Below the pieces are notes generated by a model. The model worked only from the letters and a program-made list of their open reading frames with translations, did not search any database and was not told the origin of the DNA. From NCBI GenBank assembly GCA_050946655.1, contig JBMNVE010000018.1, positions 1 through 32,004 on the forward strand: a stretch of DNA of 32,004 nucleotides, given 5' to 3'. Origin of the DNA: JAXGRD01 sp050946655. GTDB taxonomy: Bacteria > Bacillota > Clostridia > Peptostreptococcales > Anaerovoracaceae. A program made the position numbers and the translations under genes. This document shows positions 15,448-23,442 of the stretch, piece by piece (the stretch's first letter is position 1; each line of letters starts with the position of its first letter).

Positions 15448-18137
15448 AGAAACATCCTCCTCTTTTCTTTCTTCCTTTTCTCGATTTTTACCTTAGGCGC
15501 TATATCCTGACCTGCACTGATGCCATCCAAGGTGCTCATCTTTGTGGAAAGCAGCCTGTTGAAATGGGGTCCTCTATTGTGGAGAGGATTGGCTCCTTTG
15601 CCCCCCTTTCCGTAACTTCCTGCCACACCAATGGTTTCCGGCTGGAATCGCTGGGAGGTTCGCAGGATGCCATCTATTTCCCCATACCGAGAAGACACCT
15701 TCACCTTGTCCCCGTCTTTTAGTTTTTTCTTTTTGGCAGTGTCCGCATTGATGCAGATCACAGCCTCAAAGGGATCGGATTTGTATAATTCCGCAAGCCA
15801 TGGATTGCTTACTGCGGCTCCTACGTCACTGGATACATATGGGGTTTTCCAATTGATCGCCCACATATCGTATTCTGCGGGCGCGTTCATTTCCGAGGTT
15901 TCTACCCAATGGGGAATGGGCTCATATAGTTCAAAAATGTATTCGTCATCGTCCAGTTCGGGGAAATGGACACCATGCTTTTTCATGTCCGCCCGCAATT
16001 GATCACCTACCTCCTTTAAGTTGATGAAATAGAACTGGTGCTTCGTCTGATCGTCCGGATAGTAATAATAGAGATAGGATTTCTTTCTCGGCTCCCAGTG
16101 GACCATGTACCCGGTTTTTGATAGTTCTTCAAAGCCTTCCCCGTTTCCGTATTTCCAACTTCTGATCTGTGCATCGAAGATTTCTCTCAAGGTATGTCTC
16201 TTATCGATATCCAGGCGGTAAGGATCTCGAATGTTCAGTCCGTGCTCTCGAATAATATAGTCTTCTCCTTTATTCAGGTGGTCGTAGAGGCCCCCTTCTC
16301 CCGTTAAAATCCCTATGCGGTCAGCAAGCTCTGTCAATATGTCATCGCAATGCATCGTGTTGAAAAGAGGATCCACAGCTTGTCGCATCTGTATCATTTG
16401 CAACCCAAACACTTCATTGTCATGGCACTGATGCTGGGGATAGAAGACCGCCACCCTTTCTCGCTCCATAAAGCTGTGCTCCGGCAGGATCACATCGGCA
16501 AGAAGGCTCACTTCATCCATATGGTATGAAACGGCTACATGGAAGGGGATCTTTTGAAACATGCGAACAAATTTATCCGGATCAGCATCCATCCGTATCG
16601 GGTTCCCACCGATGGTAAACCACGCTTTGATGTCGTAATCCAAGTAATATTTTTCCGGATCCAATATTGCATTGGCCGCAAGGTGCGGTGTGGTGTGACA
16701 GTGGGGGAAGAACTCTTCCATGCCCACCGTATTTGGCGGGAAGGTGAAGGGCTTTGGCACCGCCTCATATCCCGGTTTCGCCGTACCGTCTTCTGTAGGG
16801 GGAATGGCCGAGGGCCCCCTGTATCCGGATCCCAAGCAGGAACCGGGGACTTCCATAGCACCTACCATCATATTGATCAGTTTCCCTGTAAGGTCTGCGT
16901 AAGTCCCGCCCCTGTGGTTGGTCAAATTCCTTTCCGCATTGAGGGATACCGGCCTGAACGGGAAGGTGAAGCCATCGATCTCTATGGTACTTCCGATTTG
17001 CGCATGCTCCACAAACTCCCGGGCAATGCGGCGAGTCGTCCCCGCAGGCACATCAGTAATCGCCTGGGCCCATTCAGGAGTATATTTGAGAAATTCTTCC
17101 TTTATTTTCGTGAATCCTGTGGGAATGTTCTTCCCATCCACCACTCTTCGCCCCTCCAACAGAGGAGCAATTCCCTTCGTGTCAAAGGGGACCGCTGAAT
17201 CTGTTTTTGTGTCCCACACCAAAGGCTTGCCGCTTTCCCCATGCCGAAGGTAGTCTCCCCCCTCGTCAATGAGGTAAGCGCAGTTTGTCCGCTTGATCAA
17301 AAATTCTTCATCATAGGTCTCCAGCTCATACATCATCGTGTGAGCCATCGCCAACATAAAGGCATAATCGGAACCGGGGCGAATAGGGACCCACTCCCCC
17401 TTGGTTGCCTCATAAGAGCACCTGGGATCCACACAGACCAGCTTCATTCCTCTGTCCATGGCTTTAGCAAACTTCCTTGTGCCTCCCGTTGTAGCAAAGT
17501 TGGGGCCCACCGATCTGCCTATGGTAATGTGATAATTACAATATTCCAAATCCACTACAGAAACCGGGAAATTGCCTTGAACTAAACCCGTGGCATAATG
17601 GACTGTGCATAAGGCACCGTGAGATCCGATCTCATTAGGCGTACCGAAGGCCTGACGGAACGGAACACGCAAAATCGTGTCCCTCTGCCCCCATCCTTCG
17701 CAGATGGCAAGGCCTCTGGGATCCTCATCACGGACTTTTTTTAACTCCCTGGCGGTGATATCCAGGGCTTCTTCCCATGTGATCTCCTTCCATCTGGGAT
17801 CCACGTTCAGATCCTTGGTGGGGTTGGTTCGCATCATAGGTACCTTTGCTCGGTAAGGGTTATAGAGATTCATGATCGCCGCATTCCCACGTAAACATAG
17901 AGAGCCGTAGTTTGGCGGGACCCCGTCTCTTCCCTCCACCTTGACCACAACACCTTCCTCCAGGTGGACAAGTGTATGACAGTCCCCCTGCATGCAGTGA
18001 CGACATAGGCCGAACAAAGTTTTCGTTTCTTTTGACGGAACCCCTCCTTCTTCCCAGTGATAAGGCGAGAAGAGCGTGTTTTCCTCGAATTCCTTAGTCA
18101 GTAGCATATCTGCATATTTTTCTGCAATTCTATCCAT
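15444..18137 (-). CDS. Molybdopterin (bis-MGD) oxidoreductase catalytic subunit, DMSO reductase family, substrate unknown
   Basis: An 897-residue catalytic subunit. An N-terminal Fe-S motif uses Cys45, Cys48, Cys53 and Cys81 with the less common C-x2-C-x4-C spacing. The probable Mo ligand is Cys177 in GTPNEIGSHGALC, the PsrA/PhsA/ArrA-like pattern (Cys rather than Ser, Asp or Sec). Later bis-MGD-binding segments include FTIGGNPIRMDADP, DVILPEHSFMERE and the C-terminal dinucleotide-binding domain from about residue 770. The ATG at 18137 is preferred for its GGAGG site; neither it nor the longer in-frame start has a twin-arginine signal, so the active site appears cytoplasmic. It is followed by its Fe-S, NrfD and TorD partners. 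Candidate substrates (sulfur oxyanion, arsenate, or an organic compound such as a catechol or N/S-oxide) cannot be separated by sequence reading. Confidence 0.9.
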   Translation of the reverse strand: MDRIAEKYADMLLTKEFEENTLFSPYHWEEGGVPSKETKTLFGLCRHCMQGDCHTLVHLEEGVVVKVEGRDGVPPNYGSLCLRGNAAIMNLYNPYRAKVPMMRTNPTKDLNVDPRWKEITWEEALDITARELKKVRDEDPRGLAICEGWGQRDTILRVPFRQAFGTPNEIGSHGALCTVHYATGLVQGNFPVSVVDLEYCNYHITIGRSVGPNFATTGGTRKFAKAMDRGMKLVCVDPRCSYEATKGEWVPIRPGSDYAFMLAMAHTMMYELETYDEEFLIKRTNCAYLIDEGGDYLRHGESGKPLVWDTKTDSAVPFDTKGIAPLLEGRRVVDGKNIPTGFTKIKEEFLKYTPEWAQAITDVPAGTTRRIAREFVEHAQIGSTIEIDGFTFPFRPVSLNAERNLTNHRGGTYADLTGKLINMMVGAMEVPGSCLGSGYRGPSAIPPTEDGTAKPGYEAVPKPFTFPPNTVGMEEFFPHCHTTPHLAANAILDPEKYYLDYDIKAWFTIGGNPIRMDADPDKFVRMFQKIPFHVAVSYHMDEVSLLADVILPEHSFMERERVAVFYPQHQCHDNEVFGLQMIQMRQAVDPLFNTMHCDDILTELADRIGILTGEGGLYDHLNKGEDYIIREHGLNIRDPYRLDIDKRHTLREIFDAQIRSWKYGNGEGFEELSKTGYMVHWEPRKKSYLYYYYPDDQTKHQFYFINLKEVGDQLRADMKKHGVHFPELDDDEYIFELYEPIPHWVETSEMNAPAEYDMWAINWKTPYVSSDVGAAVSNPWLAELYKSDPFEAVICINADTAKKKKLKDGDKVKVSSRYGEIDGILRTSQRFQPETIGVAGSYGKGGKGANPLHNRGPHFNRLLSTKMSTLDGISAGQDIAPKVKIEKRKKEKRRMFL

Positions 18138-18156
18138 TTTTCCTCCTCCCATCTCT

Positions 18157-19449
18157 CTACTCTTGTACATCGTAAAATTGTGTCGGCTGCTTATCCAAAG
18201 GGCCGGTTTTCTGAGAAAACAGGAATGGGAAAAACCGACGTATAAACTGTGCATCCAGATACCTGAAGGCCAGCGGTATCCCCCCGATATCCCAATGATA
18301 ATGGAGATTCACAAGATGCTTGAGGGCTGTTGCGAATATACTGCTCAGCCGAATTTTCCCAAGGGATGCCACCGCGCGGACCGGACCGACGGAGACCATG
18401 CTGCCGTGAAACTTAGGTGCATATTCCTTGAGCGCTTTGCCCTGATCCAGTGCCAATACGTTTTCTCCGGCACACATCCCCGACTGCCTTGCATGCTCTA
18501 CGATCTGTGGCATCTGTTTGCCCTGAATTTCTAAAGACAAATTATCCCCCACACAAAACACATTTTCATGAAGGCGACTTTGGAGATACTTGTTCACTTC
18601 CACCCGTTCCCGTTTGTTCCAATATGCCTCACCATCCCCCGGGGTCGGATTTCCTTTTACCCCTGCTGACCAGATCAGGGTTCCCGGGAGAACCTCCCCG
18701 TCTTGCAAATGGATCTTATCTTCTTCCACCTTGCGGATCACTGCTCCATTTCGCACCTGGACTCCCAGTTGTTTTAAGTATTTTTCCGCTCTTTTTGCGG
18801 ATTTACGATCCAAGTTCCCCAGGATTGTTCCGGCACCTTCCAGGATATTGATTTTCACCTCATCTGCTTCTATTCCATATCCTTTGCACATTTTTTTACA
18901 GTATACAGACAGCTCTCCGGCCATTTCCACGCCGGTAAAGCCCCCACCGGCAACAGAAAAGGTCAATAGATCGTTCCGCCTCTCTCCTCGTGGCTCTTTA
19001 TCTGCCAAATAGAAACAGTCTGCCACCTTCTCGGCAATGATCACGGCTTCCTTGTGACTCCAGAGGGGGAAGGCATTTTTTGCCGCATTTTCCACTTGAA
19101 AAAAAGCCGGCCTGCTGCCGGTAGCAAGGACTAAGTAATCATACTGATAAGAAATATTCTCTCTGGAGGTTACTCTTTTTTCCGCAAAATCTATTTCCAC
19201 AATGTCCTGCTGAAGAATTTCCAGGCGATGGGAGTTTTTCCCTCTGAATATCTTATCGTATCTTACTTGGACATCTTGGGGATGGATGCGGCGGCCTGCC
19301 ACCTCATGAAGCTGTGTCATCAAAGTATGATAACGATTTTTTTCTGCCAACAGAATTTCGTATCCACCTTTATTTTTCGTTTTCTTCAGCAGGGCTTTCG
19401 CTGCCGCTATGCCACTGTATCCACCGCCTATGATCAATATCCTCTTCAT
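18157..19449 (-). CDS. ndh: Type II NADH dehydrogenase (NDH-2)
   Basis: A 430-residue single-subunit flavoprotein that oxidises NADH and reduces quinone without pumping protons. The FAD Rossmann motif GGGYSG is at residues 8-13, the NADH Rossmann motif VAGGGFTGVEMAGEL at 166-180 and the second FAD-contact FCVGDNLS near residue 315. The hydrophobic/aromatic C-terminal stretch (KHLVNLHYHWDIGGIPLAFR and following) fits the membrane-docking end of NDH-2. The ATG at 19449 is chosen because it gives the family N-terminus; a GTG 51 bases upstream would add a non-homologous lysine-rich extension. It stands directly before the Mo reductase subunits, so it is the likely electron input to the same quinone pool. 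A generic FAD/NAD disulfide-reductase-like activity is the alternative. Confidence 0.88.
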   Translation of the reverse strand: MKRILIIGGGYSGIAAAKALLKKTKNKGGYEILLAEKNRYHTLMTQLHEVAGRRIHPQDVQVRYDKIFRGKNSHRLEILQQDIVEIDFAEKRVTSRENISYQYDYLVLATGSRPAFFQVENAAKNAFPLWSHKEAVIIAEKVADCFYLADKEPRGERRNDLLTFSVAGGGFTGVEMAGELSVYCKKMCKGYGIEADEVKINILEGAGTILGNLDRKSAKRAEKYLKQLGVQVRNGAVIRKVEEDKIHLQDGEVLPGTLIWSAGVKGNPTPGDGEAYWNKRERVEVNKYLQSRLHENVFCVGDNLSLEIQGKQMPQIVEHARQSGMCAGENVLALDQGKALKEYAPKFHGSMVSVGPVRAVASLGKIRLSSIFATALKHLVNLHYHWDIGGIPLAFRYLDAQFIRRFFPFLFSQKTGPLDKQPTQFYDVQE

Positions 19450-19496
19450 GTTTCCATCACTTTCTTTCCTGTTCTTTTTCTTTTCTCCTCTTTCCC

Positions 19497-20390
19497 TCAC
19501 AAGTACTCTGCCGTTTTTCTCTTCAGGAAAGAAATCGCTTTTCTCACCGCTGTGCTATACCTGTTTTCCGCTAAGTGAAGAAGGTATATGGGGTAAGTTT
19601 CCCGGAACCCGGTAATTTTAATTTCCTTCAAATGCCCCCTTTTTAGTTCTTTTTTTACCGACAATAGCGGGAGTAGGGCAACACCGATTTTTCCGCTAAG
19701 GGCTGTCTTAACCGATTCGGTGGAGTGAAGGGTAATGACAATGTTCATATCTCGCAATCCCATGCCATATTTGGCCAAGGTTTCCGAAAGAGGTTTCCGT
19801 TCGGAAAACTTGTCATAAGCTTCAATCATGGGATATGCCTTCAGTTCTTCCAGCGTGACGGTTTCCGGGATGGGAAAAGTCATTTCCGCCACTAATACCA
19901 ACCGATCTTCCGCCACCTTCTCTTTCTCCAAGTTCGTCTCTTCCTGCTGGATCAACCCGATATGACTGACCCCGCCCAAAATATTGTTTTCAATGGATCC
20001 TCCCGTGTTGAAGGTCAGGTCGAAATAGCAGTTTTCAAACTCCGGCTGATTTTGTAAGGCATACACCAGAACCGGTAAACCGTAGGTTGCCAAAGTCAAG
20101 TTGGATTCGATCCGTACAGTTCGCCTTCCCCGCTGAAGGTTGGAAACCTCCTCAAAGGATCGATTGTACATGCTCACTATATTCTTGTAGTGCTCCGCAA
20201 CTACCTTTCCCGCCTCGGTGGCTTCAACCCCTTTTTTACTCCGCACAAGAAGAGGCGTTCCATACGCATCCTCCATTTTGCGGACCAATAAACTGATTGC
20301 CGGCTGAGACACGAAGTTCTTTTCCGCTGCCTTGCTCATTTTCTTTTCGGCAAGAATATCAAGGTAGTGCTGCATGTTCTTTATGTCCAC
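19497..20390 (-). CDS. LysR-family transcriptional regulator
   Basis: A 297-residue LysR-type regulator. The winged helix-turn-helix (residues 1-60) reads MDIKNMQHYLDILAEKKMSK with recognition helix FVSQPAISLLVRKME. A periplasmic-binding-protein-like effector domain follows from about residue 90 to the end and looks complete. The start is a GTG at 20390, eight bases after AAGGGG; it overlaps the polyprenyl synthase gene by 32 bases. It is unusual in being embedded second in the cluster it presumably controls, instead of divergent from it. Dyad-symmetric sites upstream of the first gene (21412-21423 and 21464-21491) are candidate operators. The effector is unknown. Confidence 0.92.
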   Translation of the reverse strand: MDIKNMQHYLDILAEKKMSKAAEKNFVSQPAISLLVRKMEDAYGTPLLVRSKKGVEATEAGKVVAEHYKNIVSMYNRSFEEVSNLQRGRRTVRIESNLTLATYGLPVLVYALQNQPEFENCYFDLTFNTGGSIENNILGGVSHIGLIQQEETNLEKEKVAEDRLVLVAEMTFPIPETVTLEELKAYPMIEAYDKFSERKPLSETLAKYGMGLRDMNIVITLHSTESVKTALSGKIGVALLPLLSVKKELKRGHLKEIKITGFRETYPIYLLHLAENRYSTAVRKAISFLKRKTAEYL

Positions 20391-21393
20391 TTTTGAGACC
20401 CCTTCCCAAGTACAGATACACTTGTTTCATGGTTTCCGCTTCCCGGCTATCTCCCATCTTCTCAAGGCCTGCCAGCGCTTTATCCATGTATCGACTTCCC
20501 ACGCCGAGTGCTTTCTTCATGCTTCCCGTCTCTTGGATCACCTCCAAAATATAGGCTTGGTCTGATTTGCTCAATTCCTCTTTTTCAAGTATGGGGAGAA
20601 TCATTGGCTCTTTTTCCAGCGCATAAATCAACGGCAAGGTATAGATCCCCTGCATTAGATCATTCAAAGGTTCTTTCCCCAGTTTTCCTTCATCTGCCAG
20701 GTAATCGTTACAGTCGTCTCTTATCTGAAAAGCGATGCCCATATGCTTCAGGGAATTGACCAGGATGCTTTGTTTCTTCCTGTCCATATGGGAAATCACC
20801 ACTCCCGCACTTCCGCAGATGGCAAACAAAGTGGCTGTCTTGCCGGTGATGATCCGCAGGTAATCTCGATACGAGATCGTGGTCGTGCCCCGAAACATGT
20901 TTTGCCTCATCTCGCCCAAGCAAATTTTCTCGATTCCGCGGGAGAACCAAATCACTTGGTCCCACTTTGTCCGGTCGTCCTCTTGGCTATCCTGTTTCTT
21001 CGATATCTCTGCCCACTCTTCAGCCATAAACCTATATGCTCTGGCTAAGAGAAAGTCTCCCGTATAGACGGCAACATCTTTTCCGAATTTCTGTTGAACA
21101 CTGAGGGATTTCCGACGCATCCTCGCCTCATCAATGATGTCATCATGTACCAGCGTAGCCATGTGGAGCATTTCCAGTCCCGCTGCGGCAATATAGGGCC
21201 TGTCATCTGTACAGCCACCCATCTCCGCCGATAGTATGGTGATCCCGGCACGCAAGTATTTCCCTTCCGTTTCCAAAAGATGTTCGATGACTTCCCTTGC
21301 CGGTCCTCGGACATGTTTAAGCTGGGATGCGATAATCTCTCGGACCCGCTGAATTTTTTCTTCCATGTTCCCGTAGGGTGTCCAAAATCCCAT
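20359..21393 (-). CDS. Long-chain polyprenyl diphosphate synthase (HepT/IspB/DmkB-like)
   Basis: A 344-residue trans-prenyltransferase that extends farnesyl or geranyl diphosphate with IPP to make the side chain of isoprenoid quinones. The first Asp-rich motif is DDIIDE (84-89) and the second IRDDCND. GKYLRAG replaces the usual GKRLRP. Ala and Thr occupy the positions five and four residues before the first Asp-rich motif; small side chains there are typical of long-chain (C30 or more) enzymes. The ATG at 21393 has AAAGG upstream; an alternative ATG lies at 21366. It opens the respiratory cluster, with the matching prenyltransferase at the other end, which favours a quinone role over undecaprenyl or carotenoid use. 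Confidence 0.88.
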   Translation of the reverse strand: MGFWTPYGNMEEKIQRVREIIASQLKHVRGPAREVIEHLLETEGKYLRAGITILSAEMGGCTDDRPYIAAAGLEMLHMATLVHDDIIDEARMRRKSLSVQQKFGKDVAVYTGDFLLARAYRFMAEEWAEISKKQDSQEDDRTKWDQVIWFSRGIEKICLGEMRQNMFRGTTTISYRDYLRIITGKTATLFAICGSAGVVISHMDRKKQSILVNSLKHMGIAFQIRDDCNDYLADEGKLGKEPLNDLMQGIYTLPLIYALEKEPMILPILEKEELSKSDQAYILEVIQETGSMKKALGVGSRYMDKALAGLEKMGDSREAETMKQVYLYLGRGLKSGHKEHAALP

Positions 21394-21411
21394 ACTGACC
21401 TTTCTTACATC

Positions 21412-21423
21412 TTTGTATACAAA
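21412..21423. promoter_or_regulatory. Perfect 12-bp palindrome, candidate operator
   Basis: TTTGTATACAAA is a perfect 12-bp palindrome lying about 20 bases before the first ATG of the respiratory cluster and downstream of the candidate promoter. The position suits a repressor or road-block site. The binding protein is unknown; the LysR protein encoded as second gene is one candidate. Confidence 0.4.
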
Positions 21424-21452
21424 TCATCCTTTTCAATAACTACTACTTATCA

Positions 21453-21491
21453 AGTATATCTCAAATACCGCATAATTGTATATACGGTATT
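21453..21491 (-). promoter_or_regulatory. Candidate promoter with overlapping dyad (AATACCG-N14-CGGTATT)
   Basis: On the minus strand TATACA (21477-21482) and TATACT (21453-21458) are separated by 18 bp, giving a start about 53 bases before the polyprenyl synthase ATG. A perfect 7-bp inverted repeat, AATACCG / CGGTATT (21464-21491), encloses the -35 element and part of the spacer. The rest of the gap to the YcxB-like gene (21394-21547) is very AT-rich and includes another perfect inverted repeat at 21501-21515. The arrangement suggests regulated expression of the cluster. Confidence 0.4.
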
Positions 21492-21547
21492 GTAATAAAT
21501 ATAAATATTATTTATGTATAAGTTGAAGTTGTCATCCCGGAGCGTCC

Positions 21548-22093
21548 TCATCCCCGCTTCCACTTTACTTCCGGGCATCGCTTCCTGAGAAACTCGGGAA
21601 AACTCCTCTCTTCCCCCTGAGAGAAGCCTCCTTTTCGAGCACGGATAGCGGCATGCCTGCCCACCATCAATGCGAATTCTTCTTTCGTTTCAACGATCCT
21701 GTAAATCCTGCTGTAACTGTACACTGAATTGGATGCGCCCACTGCCAGGTGTATGTCCTCTCCGAACCTGCAAACAACATGGGGAGCCGCCCCTTCACCC
21801 ATTTTTTTCATCTGCCTGAAGGCGATTCTGGCTGTGATCAGGTGTTGGCATAAGAGCAATATCCCAAGCACCATGAGAATGATCCCCAGGTCAAAGAAAA
21901 ACAACCTTGCCTTGGAACTGAGCGGTTCAGCAAAAAAACCCATGGTGTCAGCCACTACCGTGATCACCTGGATCCCACCGAAAAACAAGAGTACGATCCC
22001 CATCCATCTGTAGTATTTGTACACACTCTTTCCATAGAAATGTGCAAGGGTTTTCTTTGTTTCATAATATTGGTTTTCAAATTCGATTTTCAT
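21548..22093 (-). CDS. YcxB-like membrane protein
   Basis: A 181-residue protein with two transmembrane helices (about residues 30-50 and 66-92) and a C-terminal cytoplasmic domain. That domain shows the YcxB-type pattern: RFGEDIHLAVG, then YSYSRIYRIVETKEEFALMV, and GGFSQGEERSFPEFLRKR at the end. The function of the family is unknown. The start overlaps the esterase stop (ATGA) with GGGAG six bases upstream, so it is the last gene of the WYL-GNAT-esterase operon. No terminator was found between it and the respiratory cluster. Confidence 0.75.
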   Translation of the reverse strand: MKIEFENQYYETKKTLAHFYGKSVYKYYRWMGIVLLFFGGIQVITVVADTMGFFAEPLSSKARLFFFDLGIILMVLGILLLCQHLITARIAFRQMKKMGEGAAPHVVCRFGEDIHLAVGASNSVYSYSRIYRIVETKEEFALMVGRHAAIRARKGGFSQGEERSFPEFLRKRCPEVKWKRG

Positions 22094-23442
22094 CTTCTGC
22101 TCCCTGGCTTCTTTACTACCCTATATACCCTAGCTACGCCGGAGAGCACCTGGGCATCAGGCAAATCTTCACTTCTTGCAAAGGCCCCGATGAGACCTCG
22201 GTATGTCCGCCCGGCCTGTGCCAGTTCACGGGAAGAGGCCCCACTTGTAATCGGTGCATTCTCCCATCCTACAGGATTATCAAAGATGAGAGGGTAGTAG
22301 ATGGCGTGACATGCGCCGAAGGGCTTGCGCCCACGATTAAAATGGATTTTTACACGCCATGCACTTCCTCCCGCCCGGACATGCCGCCTGACAAGCCGGT
22401 CCGAAGGCCCTGCAAACATCAGTTGGGTCGACACAGCCGTATAGAGCTTTCTGCCTCCCGGGAAAGTGATGGCATGGGACTCAATGCCCGGGGCATTATC
22501 CCGGGCCACAAACAGTCTGCCCTCCTCTGCCGCGGTGGAGACCACCAGCCTGATCCCCGATTCAGCCACGAAATCTCTGGCCTGATCTACCATGGACTCA
22601 GGGGGAAGAGGGTTTTTCCCATATTGTGCACCGAAATACATTCCGTTGGTACGCCAGTATTTTTTCGCCGCCTTTTGGGCTACTCTTTGAAGGGCGACTA
22701 CTTCATCCACATCCTTAAGTTTTATCGCATCCTTCGTGGCTTTGACCATGGCCCTGGCCATGGACTGTCTTCCCCCGTCTGCCCCCAAAGGCGGACTTTG
22801 CAGCCATGCACCGGTAAACCACTTAGGCGCCTCGGGAAGAGTCATCAGCTGAGCGATGGCATCTGCCCCGGCGGATTCCCCCATGATGGTGACCCTGCGA
22901 GGATCTCCCCCAAAGGCCTCAATGTTCCGCTGCACCCACTGAAGTGCAAGGGTAATGTCAGTAAGTCCCAAGTTGGCCGGCCGCTCATCTCCGCCCAAAA
23001 ATCCCAACATCCCCAGCCGGTAGGTGACCGTGACCACCACCAGGTTCTGCTCCAGGACCAAGGGGGTCGGATCTCCGAAAGGTGCATCTCCGGCACCGGC
23101 GACATAGGATCCTCCGTGGATCCACACAAGGACCGGGCCCTTGGATCCCAAGCCTCGATGGCCTTCCGGCGCTGTCACCGTCAAGTTCTGACAGTCCTCG
23201 CTGAAGCCTATCCTCTCCAGATCGATTCCGTGGAGTGCTCCCCAAAACCCGTCATCCAGTTGTGGACAGGCCGGTGCCGGGTCAAAGGCTTCCAGGGGCT
23301 CTTGATGATCCGCCACAGGTGTCGGATAAGCAAATCGCTCCGCCCTTGCGTAGGGTATCCCGGATGCCCTGATCATCTTTCCGTCGGAAAGAGCGTGGAT
23401 GGGCCCGCATGGGGCGTTGATTCTGATGGATTTATGATTCAT
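22090..23442 (-). CDS. Type-B carboxylesterase
   Basis: A 450-residue alpha/beta hydrolase of the carboxylesterase type-B family, which hydrolyses carboxylic esters. The nucleophile elbow is GESAGA with Ser190. The oxyanion hole is in VLVWIHGGSYVAGAG (about 105-118), and a late His lies in FGACHAIYYPL. The acidic member of the triad is probably in the TAAEEGRLF segment. No signal peptide is seen, so it is cytoplasmic. The protein is shorter than many family members (about 500). The ATG at 23442 has AGAGG six bases upstream; a TTG two codons earlier is less likely. It overlaps the GNAT gene by 11 bases. The physiological substrate is unknown. Confidence 0.9.
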   Translation of the reverse strand: MNHKSIRINAPCGPIHALSDGKMIRASGIPYARAERFAYPTPVADHQEPLEAFDPAPACPQLDDGFWGALHGIDLERIGFSEDCQNLTVTAPEGHRGLGSKGPVLVWIHGGSYVAGAGDAPFGDPTPLVLEQNLVVVTVTYRLGMLGFLGGDERPANLGLTDITLALQWVQRNIEAFGGDPRRVTIMGESAGADAIAQLMTLPEAPKWFTGAWLQSPPLGADGGRQSMARAMVKATKDAIKLKDVDEVVALQRVAQKAAKKYWRTNGMYFGAQYGKNPLPPESMVDQARDFVAESGIRLVVSTAAEEGRLFVARDNAPGIESHAITFPGGRKLYTAVSTQLMFAGPSDRLVRRHVRAGGSAWRVKIHFNRGRKPFGACHAIYYPLIFDNPVGWENAPITSGASSRELAQAGRTYRGLIGAFARSEDLPDAQVLSGVARVYRVVKKPGSRR

